From Tannerella sp. (GTDB taxonomy: Bacteria; Bacteroidota; Bacteroidia; Bacteroidales; Tannerellaceae): DNA of 64,000 bases. Below are positions 31,570 through 42,832 of this stretch, piece after piece. The notes under the pieces were generated by a model. That model saw only the letters and a list, made by a program, of their open reading frames with translations, searched no databases and was not told where the DNA came from. The translations under genes were made by a program, and so were the position numbers. The stretch is taken from positions 40,298 to 104,297 of the forward strand of contig JAITMM010000237.1 in assembly GCA_031277335.1 (NCBI GenBank). The letters are read 5' to 3'. Position 1 is the first letter of the stretch. Each line of letters begins with the position of its first letter.

Positions 31570-32232
31570 ATGCCTTTAAATCATACAATGACAAGGATGT
31601 CGAGAGCGGGTTGGACAGAAATTCCCAGAGGTAGCCGTGGCAAGAGGTCTGATTGACCCGAATGTTACGGGTTGCACCGGTTTAAGTGGAATCTAAAATT
31701 CAGATGGCATATCTCTCCACAATTGCTGCCAAAGGTGATCAATGATGTATTCAAGCATATGGCGGAACATTTGTGGGAACGTGGCACGCTGACGCTTCCC
31801 GGTAATTTCGGACGGTTGTACATTCAGGGATTTAAAAAGCAACCGCTAATGACGAAGGACAGAAAGATGATATATGAACAGTATGTAGATTGGGGTTCGT
31901 CGCTGAAAATGTGGCAAACGGATGAGGAAGCGAGACAGGAAGGTTTACTGGTACGGTATAATCCGGGTATTACCTATAAGATTGGATTCAATCTTAGGAC
32001 GGATAGAAGTAACAGAACGCTTGTACCGAACCTTTCGTTTTTTAAGTTTCACAGTCAGACTTCTCTTCGCAAACTGGGTGCAGAGATTATACGTGCTGGA
32101 GAACCTCCGCCTATAGAAAGGAGTTCCATGTTCCGGAACAAGCGGGGTAGCGTTTTGGCTCCGCGTAATTATAAGGAAGTGAAAGAGATGGATAAAAGGA
32201 GAAATAATCCGTGGGCGGATTTTGTGTATTAG
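31570..32232 (+). CDS. IHF-like subunit of crAss-like phages
   Basis: This 220-aa protein starts at ATG 31570 and includes TGA 31654 (Trp), so the ORF-track start at 31672 is too late. Residues ~45-110 follow the HU/IHF pattern: a helical part (LLPKVINDVFKHMAEHLWERG), LPGNFGRLYIQGF, and basic arms. The C-terminus is basic and disordered (RRNNPWADF). IHF-like subunits placed beside connector genes are a hallmark of crAss-like phages, where they may bend DNA at the portal or be structural. DNA binding is likely but not shown. Confidence 0.78.
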
Positions 32233-32335
32233 TGTTTAGAGTGTAGAGTTTAGAGTTTAATTGATAATTGACAATTGACAATTGACAATGAAACTTGGAA
32301 CAACTAAACGATTTAACAACTAAACGACTAAACAA
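32233..32335 (+). repeat. Intergenic heptamer/octamer arrays
   Basis: GTTTAGA/GTGTAGA, ATTGATA, three ATTGACA units and RRYTAAAC octamers form one of the cleanest series in the window. Confidence 0.85.
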
Positions 32336-32346
32336 ATATTTAAGTT

Positions 32347-32388
32347 ATGAAAAAGTTTTTGATAAATAAGAAAGTATTGTATGAATAA
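32347..32388 (+). CDS. Possible 13-codon leader peptide
   Basis: MKKFLINKKVLYE ends in TAA overlapping the ATG of the next gene (ATGAATAAG). The ATG sits where other genes begin after the arrays. It may couple translation or be chance. Confidence 0.25.
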   Translation: MKKFLINKKVLYE

Positions 32389-33091
32389 GGGGAATGTGTC
32401 AATAACAGTTATTCTTGACCGCCTGTTGCGTAACAGCGTCATGGAGGGTATATCGCTGGAAACGGTGATTGATTATACGATTGATTTTATCGGTATCTCC
32501 GGCGTACCGCAGAACTTTGAGCAGAAACTGTTCAAGGGTGTTATCAATGAGTTTCGCTGCGAATTGCCGTGTGATTATGTCGATATTATACAGGTGTTGT
32601 TCCGGAACCGTCATTCAAGACGTTTTATTCCGGCACGGTATGCTACGGATACGTTTCATCAACATTACAATTGTGCCGACGTGCATCCTTCGCATGACTT
32701 TACCTATACGGTGAACAGGGATTACCTCTTTGCCAATATCGAGCATGGAGAGTTGGAGATGTCCTATCTGGCTGTGCCGGTGGATGATGACGGTTTCCCG
32801 CTTATCTCTGCGGACAATGATTTTCTCATGGCTTTAGAATGGTATATCAAATATACGCATTTTACGAAACTGTGGGAGGAAGGTAAGTTGGAGGACAAGC
32901 GTCTGGAAAATGCAAAACAGGAATATGCGTGGGCTATTGCGCGGTACAGTTCGCATGTGAAAGTACCAGATATGGGGCAGACGGAATCCATATTGAATAT
33001 GTTCCGTACCATGGTGGGGACGCAAAACGAGTTTCGGAAGAGGTTTCGGGATACGGGAGTTAAGGAGATTTTTAGACGGCACCCGTCTTAA
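32381..33091 (+). CDS. Tail stabilisation/connector protein
   Basis: This 236-aa protein has no TGA. LLRNSVMEGISLETVIDYTIDFIGI followed by LPCDYVDIIQV is a conserved opening of a crAss-like structural protein. STDTFH-type residues (ATDTFHQHY) and a helical C-terminus with WAIARYSSH follow. It lies between the IHF-like gene and the large tube/muzzle gene, as in other crAss-like phages, where this position is assigned to a tail stabilisation or neck-ring protein. The role is inferred from gene order. Confidence 0.7.
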   Translation: MNKGNVSITVILDRLLRNSVMEGISLETVIDYTIDFIGISGVPQNFEQKLFKGVINEFRCELPCDYVDIIQVLFRNRHSRRFIPARYATDTFHQHYNCADVHPSHDFTYTVNRDYLFANIEHGELEMSYLAVPVDDDGFPLISADNDFLMALEWYIKYTHFTKLWEEGKLEDKRLENAKQEYAWAIARYSSHVKVPDMGQTESILNMFRTMVGTQNEFRKRFRDTGVKEIFRRHPS

Positions 33092-33195
33092 TCAATTACG
33101 AATTACGAATTTTCAATTACGAATTAGGCGAAGAACAAGGCTAAGGCTAAGGCAAAAAGGAACTTTGAACTTTGAACAAATAAACAGTTAAACAA
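33092..33195 (+). repeat. Intergenic arrays
   Basis: AATTACG units (four), AGGC units, AACTTTG and RRYTAAAC units are present. Confidence 0.75.
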
Positions 33196-33202
33196 TAATT
33201 AG

Positions 33203-36200
33203 ATGAGAAAACAAGCAGCGTTTAATAATATTAATGGAATGAATCAGGATGTAAGTATCTCGAAGTTCAATCCCAAAATGATTTACGAAGGAATGAATAT
33301 TCGTATCAATTCTTCGGAGGATGGTACTTTGTTTTCCATTACGAATGAGAAGGGTAACAAAAAGTGTATTATCTGGAATTTTGACCGTACACAGACTGTT
33401 GAACTGAATTATGTGGTCGGGCATTGCGTGCTGAATGACTGGCTGGTTATTTTTGATACGACCTTTCAAAGTTCTCCTAATTCTCCTCAAGGGGGAACCG
33501 GAGACGAGCCACGGGTGGATCGGATTTTGAGGTTGGAAGGGATTAATGACTATGAGTTTACGGCTTATGTATTATATGAAAGTGACGGTTCCGATACGGG
33601 ACTTAATTTTCGGGCTTCGGAACTGATAGAGTGTTTTGGATTGTATGAATCTGATGACAATCAGAAAGTGTATTTCTGCGACCGGAATAATCCAATCCGT
33701 TTCATCAATATTATGAAAGATGTTACGGAAGTAGATAGTAACGGACAGTTGGTTTATGATTCAGACCGCGTGCGTAACAACTTGAATTTTTGTCCGGTTT
33801 TGAAGTTGGAAGAGACGTATGACATTCAAAAACGCAATTATGGCGGTACGTTTCATTCCGGCGTTATCCAATATGCTTTCAGTTATTGGAATCTGAACGG
33901 GCAGGAAACGCACATTCACTATGTTACGCCACTTTATTATATTTCTTTTGAGGATAGAGCCGGCAGTCCGGAACAGACTTGCAGCAACAGTTTCCGTATC
34001 GAGATAGACCATCTTGATTCCAATTTTGATTACTTGCGCATTTACTGTATCCACCGGACTACGGAAGACGCGATGCCCAATGCCCGTATTGTGAGCGATA
34101 TATATTTGCGGGATGAGGATGACAATCCCTTGACTTTTGCCGATATTATTGATGACGGGATAATTGGACGGACATTTGATTCCAATCTGTTGCCTGTATT
34201 GGGTGGAGACGAGATATTCGCGGAGACGATGGCGACAAAAGAGGGTGTTTTGTTTGCGGGAAATATTCGCATGTTTAATGAAAATTTGGAAGCGGTCAAG
34301 GATATTATCCGCAATAATGATCCGGATAATCCTGTATTCAGAGTTGAAATTATCCGGAGCGGAGAAGAGAAGGACGCTCAAGGAAATAATCTTTTTGAAG
34401 ACGTGGAAATCTTCAATGAAGATATCAAGAATCCCCAGAATGATTATTACATGTATTATCCCTATACGTTAAACAAACCCAGCGATACCGTAAAGCATTG
34501 AAAATTCAAGGAGACGTACCGGCTTGGATTGCAATTTCAGCACGAAAACGGATTATGAAGTTCATCCGTATTTTTATCGGATATTGTTATTGACAAGCCC
34601 ATGAGTGTATGGGGGAAAAATGATTCCGTTACCGGACGTCTGATCGGTTCCATTATCCGTTACAACCGTATAAAAGTGGAATTGACACAGACTTTATTAA
34701 ATGCCATACCTGCATTTTATAAAAAGGTCAGGCTGGTTTATGTTAAAATGACACCTGACATGCGGACTGTCATCACACAAGGTATATTGATGAATACCCT
34801 TTACAGAAACGGCGCCCGTGAATCCAATTCTCCCTTTGCAGTTCCTGACTGATATATCAGACCGAACAGAGAATTGTGCATCAATTACGCATACAATACA
34901 AGCAATATTGGTGATATTTTAGATCCGTCAGTCGAACCGGCATTGCCAATCATATCAACTTCTGCCCTGTTAAACATGATGTACAGTAAATGGCTTGGAA
35001 CCACGAACATTTTCAGTCAAAATTTATATCCATTGCCATCGTTGCATGGAATGCCGACTGCCCTGCGTGATAGCATGGGATATCCTCTTCTGTATATGTC
35101 CAATTCCGAAACATGACAGTCCAAAATGTTTACCTGACCTTCCATGCCTGCTATTGATATTAAGACAAGGTTAAGAAACAGCACGGAAATATCGAAATTT
35201 TTCCAGTACACGGGTAGTGCAGATACAAGTAACGACATCATATATTACAATAATTCCTATTATACAAACGATTATTTGAGACATGATCCCTGGTATAGCA
35301 ATTTCAATATCCGTTACAGTTCTCTCGAATACGAAACGTATCGTGGCGGATTCAATGCAACCGGCGGTATTGAATATCATAATGAACACAGTTTGGAAAA
35401 AGATACGGATTGAGTGATAGACAAGGGTATTATTAACATGTTCAGTCCCGAAATCATGTATGATCCGAACTTTGCCAATATAGATTTGTCAAATACCGGC
35501 TTGCGATTCAGAATGGCCGCCATGATAACTCACCAGTCCTGAAATCAAAAAGCAAATGTAAACGGGTCGCCCGGTCTTGAATCTTTTCTTTCCTGACTGA
35601 TTATGCGCAGAAATGAACCCTATAAATCATTTAATTACAGTTACAATCAATCTTCGATGCCGCTCGCGGACTATTTTCCCAAAAGAATATACCGTATATT
35701 TACAGATGGAACCGATATAATCGAGCGATCCGAAGAGGCAACATACAGCGCCTTATGACATGCTCAAAATTCATATACCGTTAATACAAATCTCGATCCG
35801 AGCGTTCCCGGCGCCGTTTGCAATTCGCAGGATACTTCATTATGATATTCGTCTGCATTTGCCATGACTTTATATCGAAAGGAATCTGTCATTGATTGGG
35901 GAAATAACCGGATAACCGCGGAAAACATATCGCCGGAAATATCCATTTATACTCCCAAATATATGGGATTGACGGATGACAAATATATTGTCTATAAAGG
36001 TTCGGATATTCACAAGAGACCATTCAATTATGGACGGGAAGTTTTCGAGATTATTTCTACCATGTCCGATAATGGAACACATGGGGAAGGCGATAATCCC
36101 GTAATGGTTTATCCCGTGAAATACAGAACCAACAACCATTTGGTTATGGAACTGAAATATATGGCGCGTCCCAAGGATAAACTTGTCCGGGATCATGTCA

Positions 36201-37969
36201 TCCTGCCTGAATTTGCTTCCAAATCCGAAACGACATATCCTGTTTACATGGAATATATTGATAAAAAGGAAGATACGTTGCATACGTCCATCATTCAACC
36301 GGAATATTATTTTCAAAATCCGGACAATTCCAATAAGGAAGTAACGATGGATGATATACAAGGCAGCATCATGGAATTAGACCTTGCCAATTATCCGGAA
36401 AATAACGGACACTGGATTCTGAAAAGCGGATATCCGTATGTATGAATAGCCGATTTGGTGCGTACCAATGAAACAAACCCGGACGGTACTTTCAATACTT
36501 ACAATCAGTATGGCAACAATACGGAAGAAAATCTGATGAATCACTTATGGATACCGGCAGGAGAGAAAAGGGATATTGGAGATATGGATGTCAATACAGG
36601 CGTTTTAACATTGTTCGGAAGCGAAGGAGATACATTTATTCAACGGTTTGACTTATTGAAAACTGCTCCGTTCGATACAGACAGCGAAGGAACGGAAGAG
36701 AATAACAGCGACTGGAACAAATTGTGGGTTGGCATATCGGTATGGATAGAATCGTTTATCAATATGGATGGCCGCTATGACAACAAGCGCGGAATGACGA
36801 ATCTTTACGATACGAAATTTGAAACATTTACGGCTCTCAATCCGGTTTATAGCCAAAAAAATAATTTCTTCGAGTATAATACGCTCAATACAAATTTATT
36901 GAATGATTATGAGGCAAAAAGTACTTTTGCATGGTCGTCTCCGAAAACGGTTAATGAATTGATAGACAGTTGAACAAGTATGTATTTGACAAATTCACAT
37001 ACCGTACTTAGCGATTACGGGAATATCAACAAACTGATTAATTTTAATAATGAAATTATCGGTTTTCAGGACAAGAACATATTCAGGGTACTGTACAATT
37101 CACGTGTGCAGGTTCCGGCTTCGGACGGATTGCCCATCGAACTGATGCAGGGTGTGAAAGTACCGGAGGTCAATTACATCAATTCCCTTTCCGGAACTAC
37201 CAACAAATGATCTGTCTTGAATACGGAAACGGGTTTATGGTTTATGGATACACATAATCGCAGTATCAATGTTTTGTCGCAGGACTATACGGATATTACG
37301 GAACAGTTGGGCATGTCAAGTTGGGCAAAGAGAAATATTTCGGACTTGTTAAAATACAGTCCGGCTATCAATGATTCCTACATGGGACATTATGACCAGA
37401 TAAGAGGCGATATATATTATTCAAGCAGCAGAAATAGTCTGTCATTCAGCGAACGGTTGAAACAGTATGAATCGTTTTTCAGTTATGAAAATGTGATTGG
37501 AGGAACAAACTATCGGAACAGATATTATATGTTAGCCCCCTCCAACGAAAAGACTTCAACGGATTTGTGATTGCATCACGGAGGTAAAACCGGCGAGTAT
37601 TTTGGAGAGGTAAAGGATTCATATATAGAATATTATGTAAATCCGGAATATCCTTTTGATAAAGTATTTGACAATATATCGTATCGTGGAGACGTGTTTG
37701 ACACGACCGGCGATTATCTGCCAAAGGAAACTTTTGAAAAAATGATTGTGTCGAACGAATTTCAGACGGGAGAGCGGTTGTTGAAGGGAGTAACGGGTAC
37801 GTCGGACTGGCGCGCCAAGAAATATCGGATTTGGGAGTTTGCGTTTCCGCGACAGATTAGTTCGCTGAACAGGATTCGGAATCCGTGGGTGAAATTGAAA
37901 TTGCTGTTTAACAATGAGCATGGATATTCATTTGTCTTGCATGACCTTGTTGTTAAGTACAGTGTTTAG
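33203..37969 (+). CDS. Large tail tube/muzzle-type protein
   Basis: This is one frame of 1588 aa, read through about fourteen TGAs between 34499 and 37570. The first 430 and last 130 codons have none. The N-terminus (QAAFNNINGMNQDVSISKFNPKMIYEGMNIRI) is a conserved opening in crAss-like phages of the large tail protein that forms the muzzle of the short tail. The sequence is beta-rich, with repeated Y.LDI and GTDI segments that suggest propeller-like modules. No signal peptide or membrane segment is seen. It is preceded by connector genes and followed by the cargo genes. A family B palindromic element is inserted near codon 90 (NSPQGGTGDE). Confidence 0.75.
33471..33497 (+). repeat. Palindromic element (family B) inside the tube/muzzle gene
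   Basis: GTTCTCCTAATTCTCCTCAAGGGGGAACC has GGTTC-type outer arms and encodes a Pro/Gly insertion. Confidence 0.5.
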
Positions 37970-38040
37970 AGTGTAGTTGTGTAATTGTTTAGTTGATAAT
38001 TGACAATTATTTTGGATTATAATTAAAAGATTGGTATATG

Positions 38041-41000
38041 GCAGAGTTAAAGAAAATAAGAAGATATTATACTCCGGGTTATTTTACTCCGAGACTGTTT
38101 GCTTCGGGTGGTCAGGCAGGCGGTTACGGATATTATTACGGGAATAACGCCGGTATCGGAAATACGGGCAGTAATGTATCGGGTGGCGCTTCGGGAGGCG
38201 GCTCTTTCATGTCTAATTTCGGATCGAATTTTGGCAGTATTGGAAGTGCTGCTATGGGTACAATCGGTCAATGGACTGATGCTGCCGATATTAATGCAGA
38301 ACAGCAGATCGGCACTCAATCTCTTGAAGATATACGGAATGCTAAAAGTAAAGACCAGTTATATGGAAATTCCATAGATGCAAGTACCATTCACTTTAAA
38401 CGTCCGGGTTTGGGAGCTTCCTTGATGGAGGGTACAATGTATGGCGTTCAGGGTGGTACGGCTATATCTCCGGGGTGAGGTTGCGTATGTGCAGGTACAA
38501 TAGTTTATACTAAAGATGGACAATGTAAAAAAATAGAAGATTTATGTAAAGAAGACGGTATTCTTGGTTTTTCTGACGGGGAAATTATTCCACAGAATAT
38601 TATACAGATGCAGAAACCCGGATATAAAGAATGTGTTAAAATAGAAGCCGAATCCGGTTTGATTTTGGAATGTAGCGCAGACCATCCTATTATGTGCAGT
38701 AATTCAGATAATAACAAATGGTATTGAAAGGAAGCAAAAGACATTTTACCCAATGAAAAAATTGCTCATCTTGACATGTCTTTCGTATTCGGAGAAAAAG
38801 ATATTAATTGAAGAATTGTTGAATCTGTAACGCCTATCGGAGTCAAACAAATATATAATTTGGAAGCATCAGATTCCCATACCTATATTGCCAATAACAT
38901 TGTTACACATAATACTCTGATAGGAGGAGCTGCGGGATTCCTTTCGGGTTTGTTTTCCAACCAATATGCGAATCGCCGTATTGACGGATATGAAAGACAA
39001 TTGAAACGCAACATCGGTGAAATGACCAATAATCAAAACCTGTATTTGACAAATAAAGATATGGGACATTCTTTAAGTAATCAGATTGCTTTGGGCGGGT
39101 GATTGAATAACGGATATAATCAAAGCAAAGAAGCAAATAAAACAGAATATGCTATGGGTGGATTGATGAAAGGATACGGTATGAATCCTCCGGCGTGGTA
39201 TCCCAATACCTTCGGAGCGGGAGGAACACATGAAGAAATGTCCGAGAAATGAGGCGTTGAAGGAATATTGCAGGGATATGACGCCAATGGCGCTCCCAAT
39301 CTGGTGGAAGAGAATGAGGTAAAATGGAATGATTATATCTTCTCGAACCGTTTAGTAATTCCCAAAGGCGTTAAGGATGCGGCATTGCCGACCAATATAC
39401 AGGATAAGACGTTTGCAGAAGCGGCACAAGTATTGTCTGCGGATACGGAAGAAAGACCTTTCGATCCTGTTGCCAAACGGGGACTGGAAGTGATGCTTGG
39501 AAGACTGGCTCAATTGCAGGAGGTTGTTCGGATGGAACAGGCGGAGATGGAGGCTAAGGCGGAGGCAGAGGCGGAAGATGAGGAAATGATGGAGGCGGCT
39601 CGATATTTTGCCTTTGGCGGTGATATACGCGATAGCGATGAGTATAAGTTAAGGATACAGTCTTTGTTGGACAGGAACAAGCGTGAATGGCAACGGTATA
39701 AGAAACAGTATCCCGATTCCGACGATGAGGAAGTGGCTCGCTATCTGTATCGGAGAGATAACCGATGGAATCCGTTGAATACGGAATTTGTTTCGGGCGA
39801 CAAGCGGCTTCAACAGTTTGTCAATGAGGAGGCTGCGCGAAATGGCGTACCGGCAAGTGTACTGTACAATCAAATATCCAATTCAGGTATGATAGACCGT
39901 CATGTGGCTGCCGTTAAGGATGGCTGACCGTTGGTTGATGAAAAGACTTCCTTGATTGATTACAAGCCGGGTGATTATAATGATTTTCGCAGTGAAATAT
40001 CGAATATTGCACAAGGTATTGCGGTTCAGAAAAATGAATTGCAGCAATTGGGATTGAAAGGTACAGCGAAGGAATTGAATGCGGCGTATAATCTGGGCGT
40101 TGATCATCCGGATTTGTTGAGCGGTCGCATTGACGGATACGAGATTGGAGATAAATGGGATGGATTTGTTTTTCCGGTTTCCAATTCAAAGTCGGGAGTT
40201 CAAAGTTCAAAGTTCAAGATTCAAGGTTCGATGGATAATCTGTATGCCAAGGGCGGGGATATTAAAATCAATCCGAAGAACAAAGGACTGTTTACTGCTG
40301 CCGCCAAGAGAGCGGGTATGGGCGTTCAGGAGTATGCACGCCATATTCTTGCCAACAAGGAACGGTATAGTCCTACCATGCGTAAAAGGGCTAACTTTGC
40401 CAGGAACTTTGGCGGCAGTCATGCGGATGGAGGGTCTTTAATTGACAATGGACAATTGACAATTGATAATGAGAGTCTTGGAAATATTTTTGCAGGAGGC
40501 GGTTATGCCGATTATAATGATTTTATGCGTTATGTTCAGGGAAGAATGAAGACCGGAAAAATGGCGGAAGGAATTTATCCGACATTATTGCCTACGTATC
40601 TGAAAAATAAGGGATATGCGGATTACTATGTATGAAAAGCACTTGAAAACACGGATACGAATCCTTTCAAAAACAGGGATGGCATTATGCAGGCACTGGC
40701 GCAGATAGGCAGTGTTGATCCTCAAACGACGTGACCGAACTACAGGAAAAAAGTTGTTCCCGATGTTGTCAGAGCCGGTAACATAAATCCTGTCATGCAG
40801 GAACAGGTTTTGAAGTCTTATCCGAATGACAGGGCGTATATACCGCCTTCCATTAATGTTCCCGTTGAAAAATACAATTATGATCCGGATATGATTTTCT
40901 TGGAGGAAACGGATACGGGTGAGAGAATTGTCGGGAAACTGGATGATAACGGGAATATTGTTTATAATGATGGACACACATATCCGGGAAGGAATCTGTT

Positions 41001-42747
41001 TGATGGTGGAGGTGAATTGGAAGGATTCAAAAAGTATCTTAAGAAAGGACAGCCACAATCGAATTGAGAATATATTGATAAAATCGATGATATAGAAAAT
41101 CTAAAAAATTCTTATCCAAATTCATATAAAAATTGAATAAAAGAAGTTACTATGGCAAGAGAAAATCTGGCGGCAGCAGCACAAAGAGTAGATGAAGTTA
41201 CTAAAAATCTTATTCAACGATCACAGGAGATACAGGCTAAGGAAAAGAATAAGAATGATAAAGATATTATAAATTTGGATAATGGAATGTTTGAGTTACC
41301 CGGAAGAAAAATCAAAAACGGTGCAAACTTTCAAAATTCGGAACGGGGACTTGTAGAATGGGTTCGGGATTATCTACCCGAAGACATAATCATTACAGCA
41401 GGAGGCGATAGGGAAAATGAACATGCTTCGGGTAGGCGGAATATTGATTTGCGGAGCAGAGATAACAAATTCTGGGCATGAGCGAAAACCGAAGACGGTA
41501 AAAAAGCGCGTGAAAAGTTGAGAACGTTAGGTTATGACTGGTATTTTGAACAGGGGAAAAAGGGCAAAAACAGCGGTGATCATATAACCATCAATTCCAT
41601 AGACATGCCCAAAAATGTGTTTGAGGCTGATTACTTTTATGCGATTACCGAAGAGGGAAAAAAAGGCGAAAAGTTGAAAGGCGCGAATCCTAAAGTTACT
41701 TCCTTAACACGGGGTGCAGTTCCCAATACAACTGAAAGTGAATCCAATATAACATTAAGTACGATGGGTATTGATCCTAAAACAGGAACAATCGGGGTTC
41801 AAGGATTAGGCATAGGCAACGTAGATAATGAAAAGTTAGACGAGAAAAAACCTGCATTTGCGCGGTATATAAATAGAGTAAAAGCAAATGACTTGGATTA
41901 TGGAGATAACGTGTATTCTCTTCGGGTGGACGGTGATCCGGGAAAATTTGAACTTGAAAAGAATGGATTGGGATGAACTGTTTTACCTGATGGAACGACC
42001 GGATGAATATTGACGGATCCGAATGGTAATAAGGTATTTAGAAAATATGATACGGAAAATCCGGAGAATAATTTTGTTACGATGGATACGGAGTATTATC
42101 GGGAGAAAGAGGCGGAGACAGAGAATCAGGCGAAGGTAGAGGCAAAGGCACAAGTGGAGGCTAAAATGCCTTGGGAGCGTTATGCGCCTGTATTTACGAA
42201 TCTGGCTTTGATGGCTAAAACAATGGCTTCCAAGCCGGATACCATGCGTTTGCCGCGGATCTCGGCTCCGCATGTGAATGATTACATGTCCTATACGCCG
42301 ATTGATAGCGATTATATCGCCAATCAGCAACGTCAGATGGCAGCGGCTACGAATAATGCGCTAATTGATCAGTCGGGTGGTAATCCTGCCATTGCGCGTT
42401 CCATGTTGCTTTCGGCAAACAGGAACAACCAGACGGCAATTGCGGATTCTTTATTTAAGGCTTCGGAATATAACAGGGGATTGAAGGAAAGAGCCATTCA
42501 GTTTAATGCGAATATCAATGCCTACAATGCAGGACTTGACTGGGACGCCATTCAGCGTAATGCGCAGATGAAGGCTGCCGAAGTACAGTACGAAACACAG
42601 GCAAATGCTTTACGGCAACAGGCTATCAATGACTATCTGGCTGGTATCGGAACACAACTTGGACAGATTGGTATGGAAAAGTTTGAGGCTAAGAGGATTA
42701 ATCAGGTTGGATATGATATTTACGGAAATCCGATTAACAGGACGTAG
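38041..42747 (+). CDS. Large virion cargo-type protein interrupted by a mini-intein
   Basis: This is one frame of 1568 aa (about 1424 after intein removal). Residues ~25-60 are glycine-rich. The intein occupies residues 148-291. From ~740, KINPKNKGLFTAAAKRAG followed by ANKERYSPTMRKRANFARNFG is a conserved motif of crAss-like internal virion proteins. Residues ~1100-1200 contain NEHASGRRNIDL, GYDWYF and GDHITI, resembling the zinc site of M15 peptidases, so a virion peptidoglycan hydrolase is possible. Heptamer arrays encode in-frame linkers at 40198 and 40441. Many TGAs lie in the 38.4-42 kb part. It is followed by a second cargo-type gene and the giant RNAP gene, which suggests packaging as ejected cargo. 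Confidence 0.75.
38482..38913 (+). other. Mini-intein (144 aa, no homing endonuclease)
   Basis: Block A is CVCAGTIVYTKDG with Cys1 at 38482. Block B is CSADHP with the conserved His. Block F/G is IYNLEASDSHTYIANNIVTHN, here ending VTHN followed by a Thr +1 extein residue. The extein joins as ISPGWG-TLIGGAAG. There is no LAGLIDADG or HNH domain between the blocks. TGA is read as Trp inside the intein (38725, 38809). Confidence 0.9.
40198..40230 (+). repeat. GTTCAAR heptamer array inside a gene
   Basis: Four to five units GTTCAAA/GTTCAAG/ATTCAAG are in frame and encode VQSSKFKIQGS in the cargo protein. They are the reverse complement of the intergenic AACYTTG units. Confidence 0.8.
40441..40472 (+). 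repeat. ATTGACA heptamer array inside a gene
   Basis: ATTGACA-ATGGACA-ATTGACA-ATTGATA is read as LIDNGQLTIDNE within the cargo protein. The unit is the same as in the intergenic arrays. Confidence 0.8.
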
Positions 42748-42800
42748 AGACGAAGACAAAGGCAAGAGGCAAAGGCGAAAGGCTTAGGCGTAGAGATTGG
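42748..42800 (+). repeat. AGGCAAA-type array
   Basis: GGCAAGAGGCAAAGGCGAAAGGC units fill the short gap between the two cargo-type genes. Confidence 0.7.
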
Positions 42801-42832
42801 AGTTTAGAATTTGGTTTTTAAAGAATTATTGT

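Noticed and set aside
42797-42832. Start of the second cargo gene at ATG 42797
   Set aside because: The extra 12 codons come from repeat-derived spacer. ATG 42833 gives a MANTF start like the neighbouring MANTS start at 44990.
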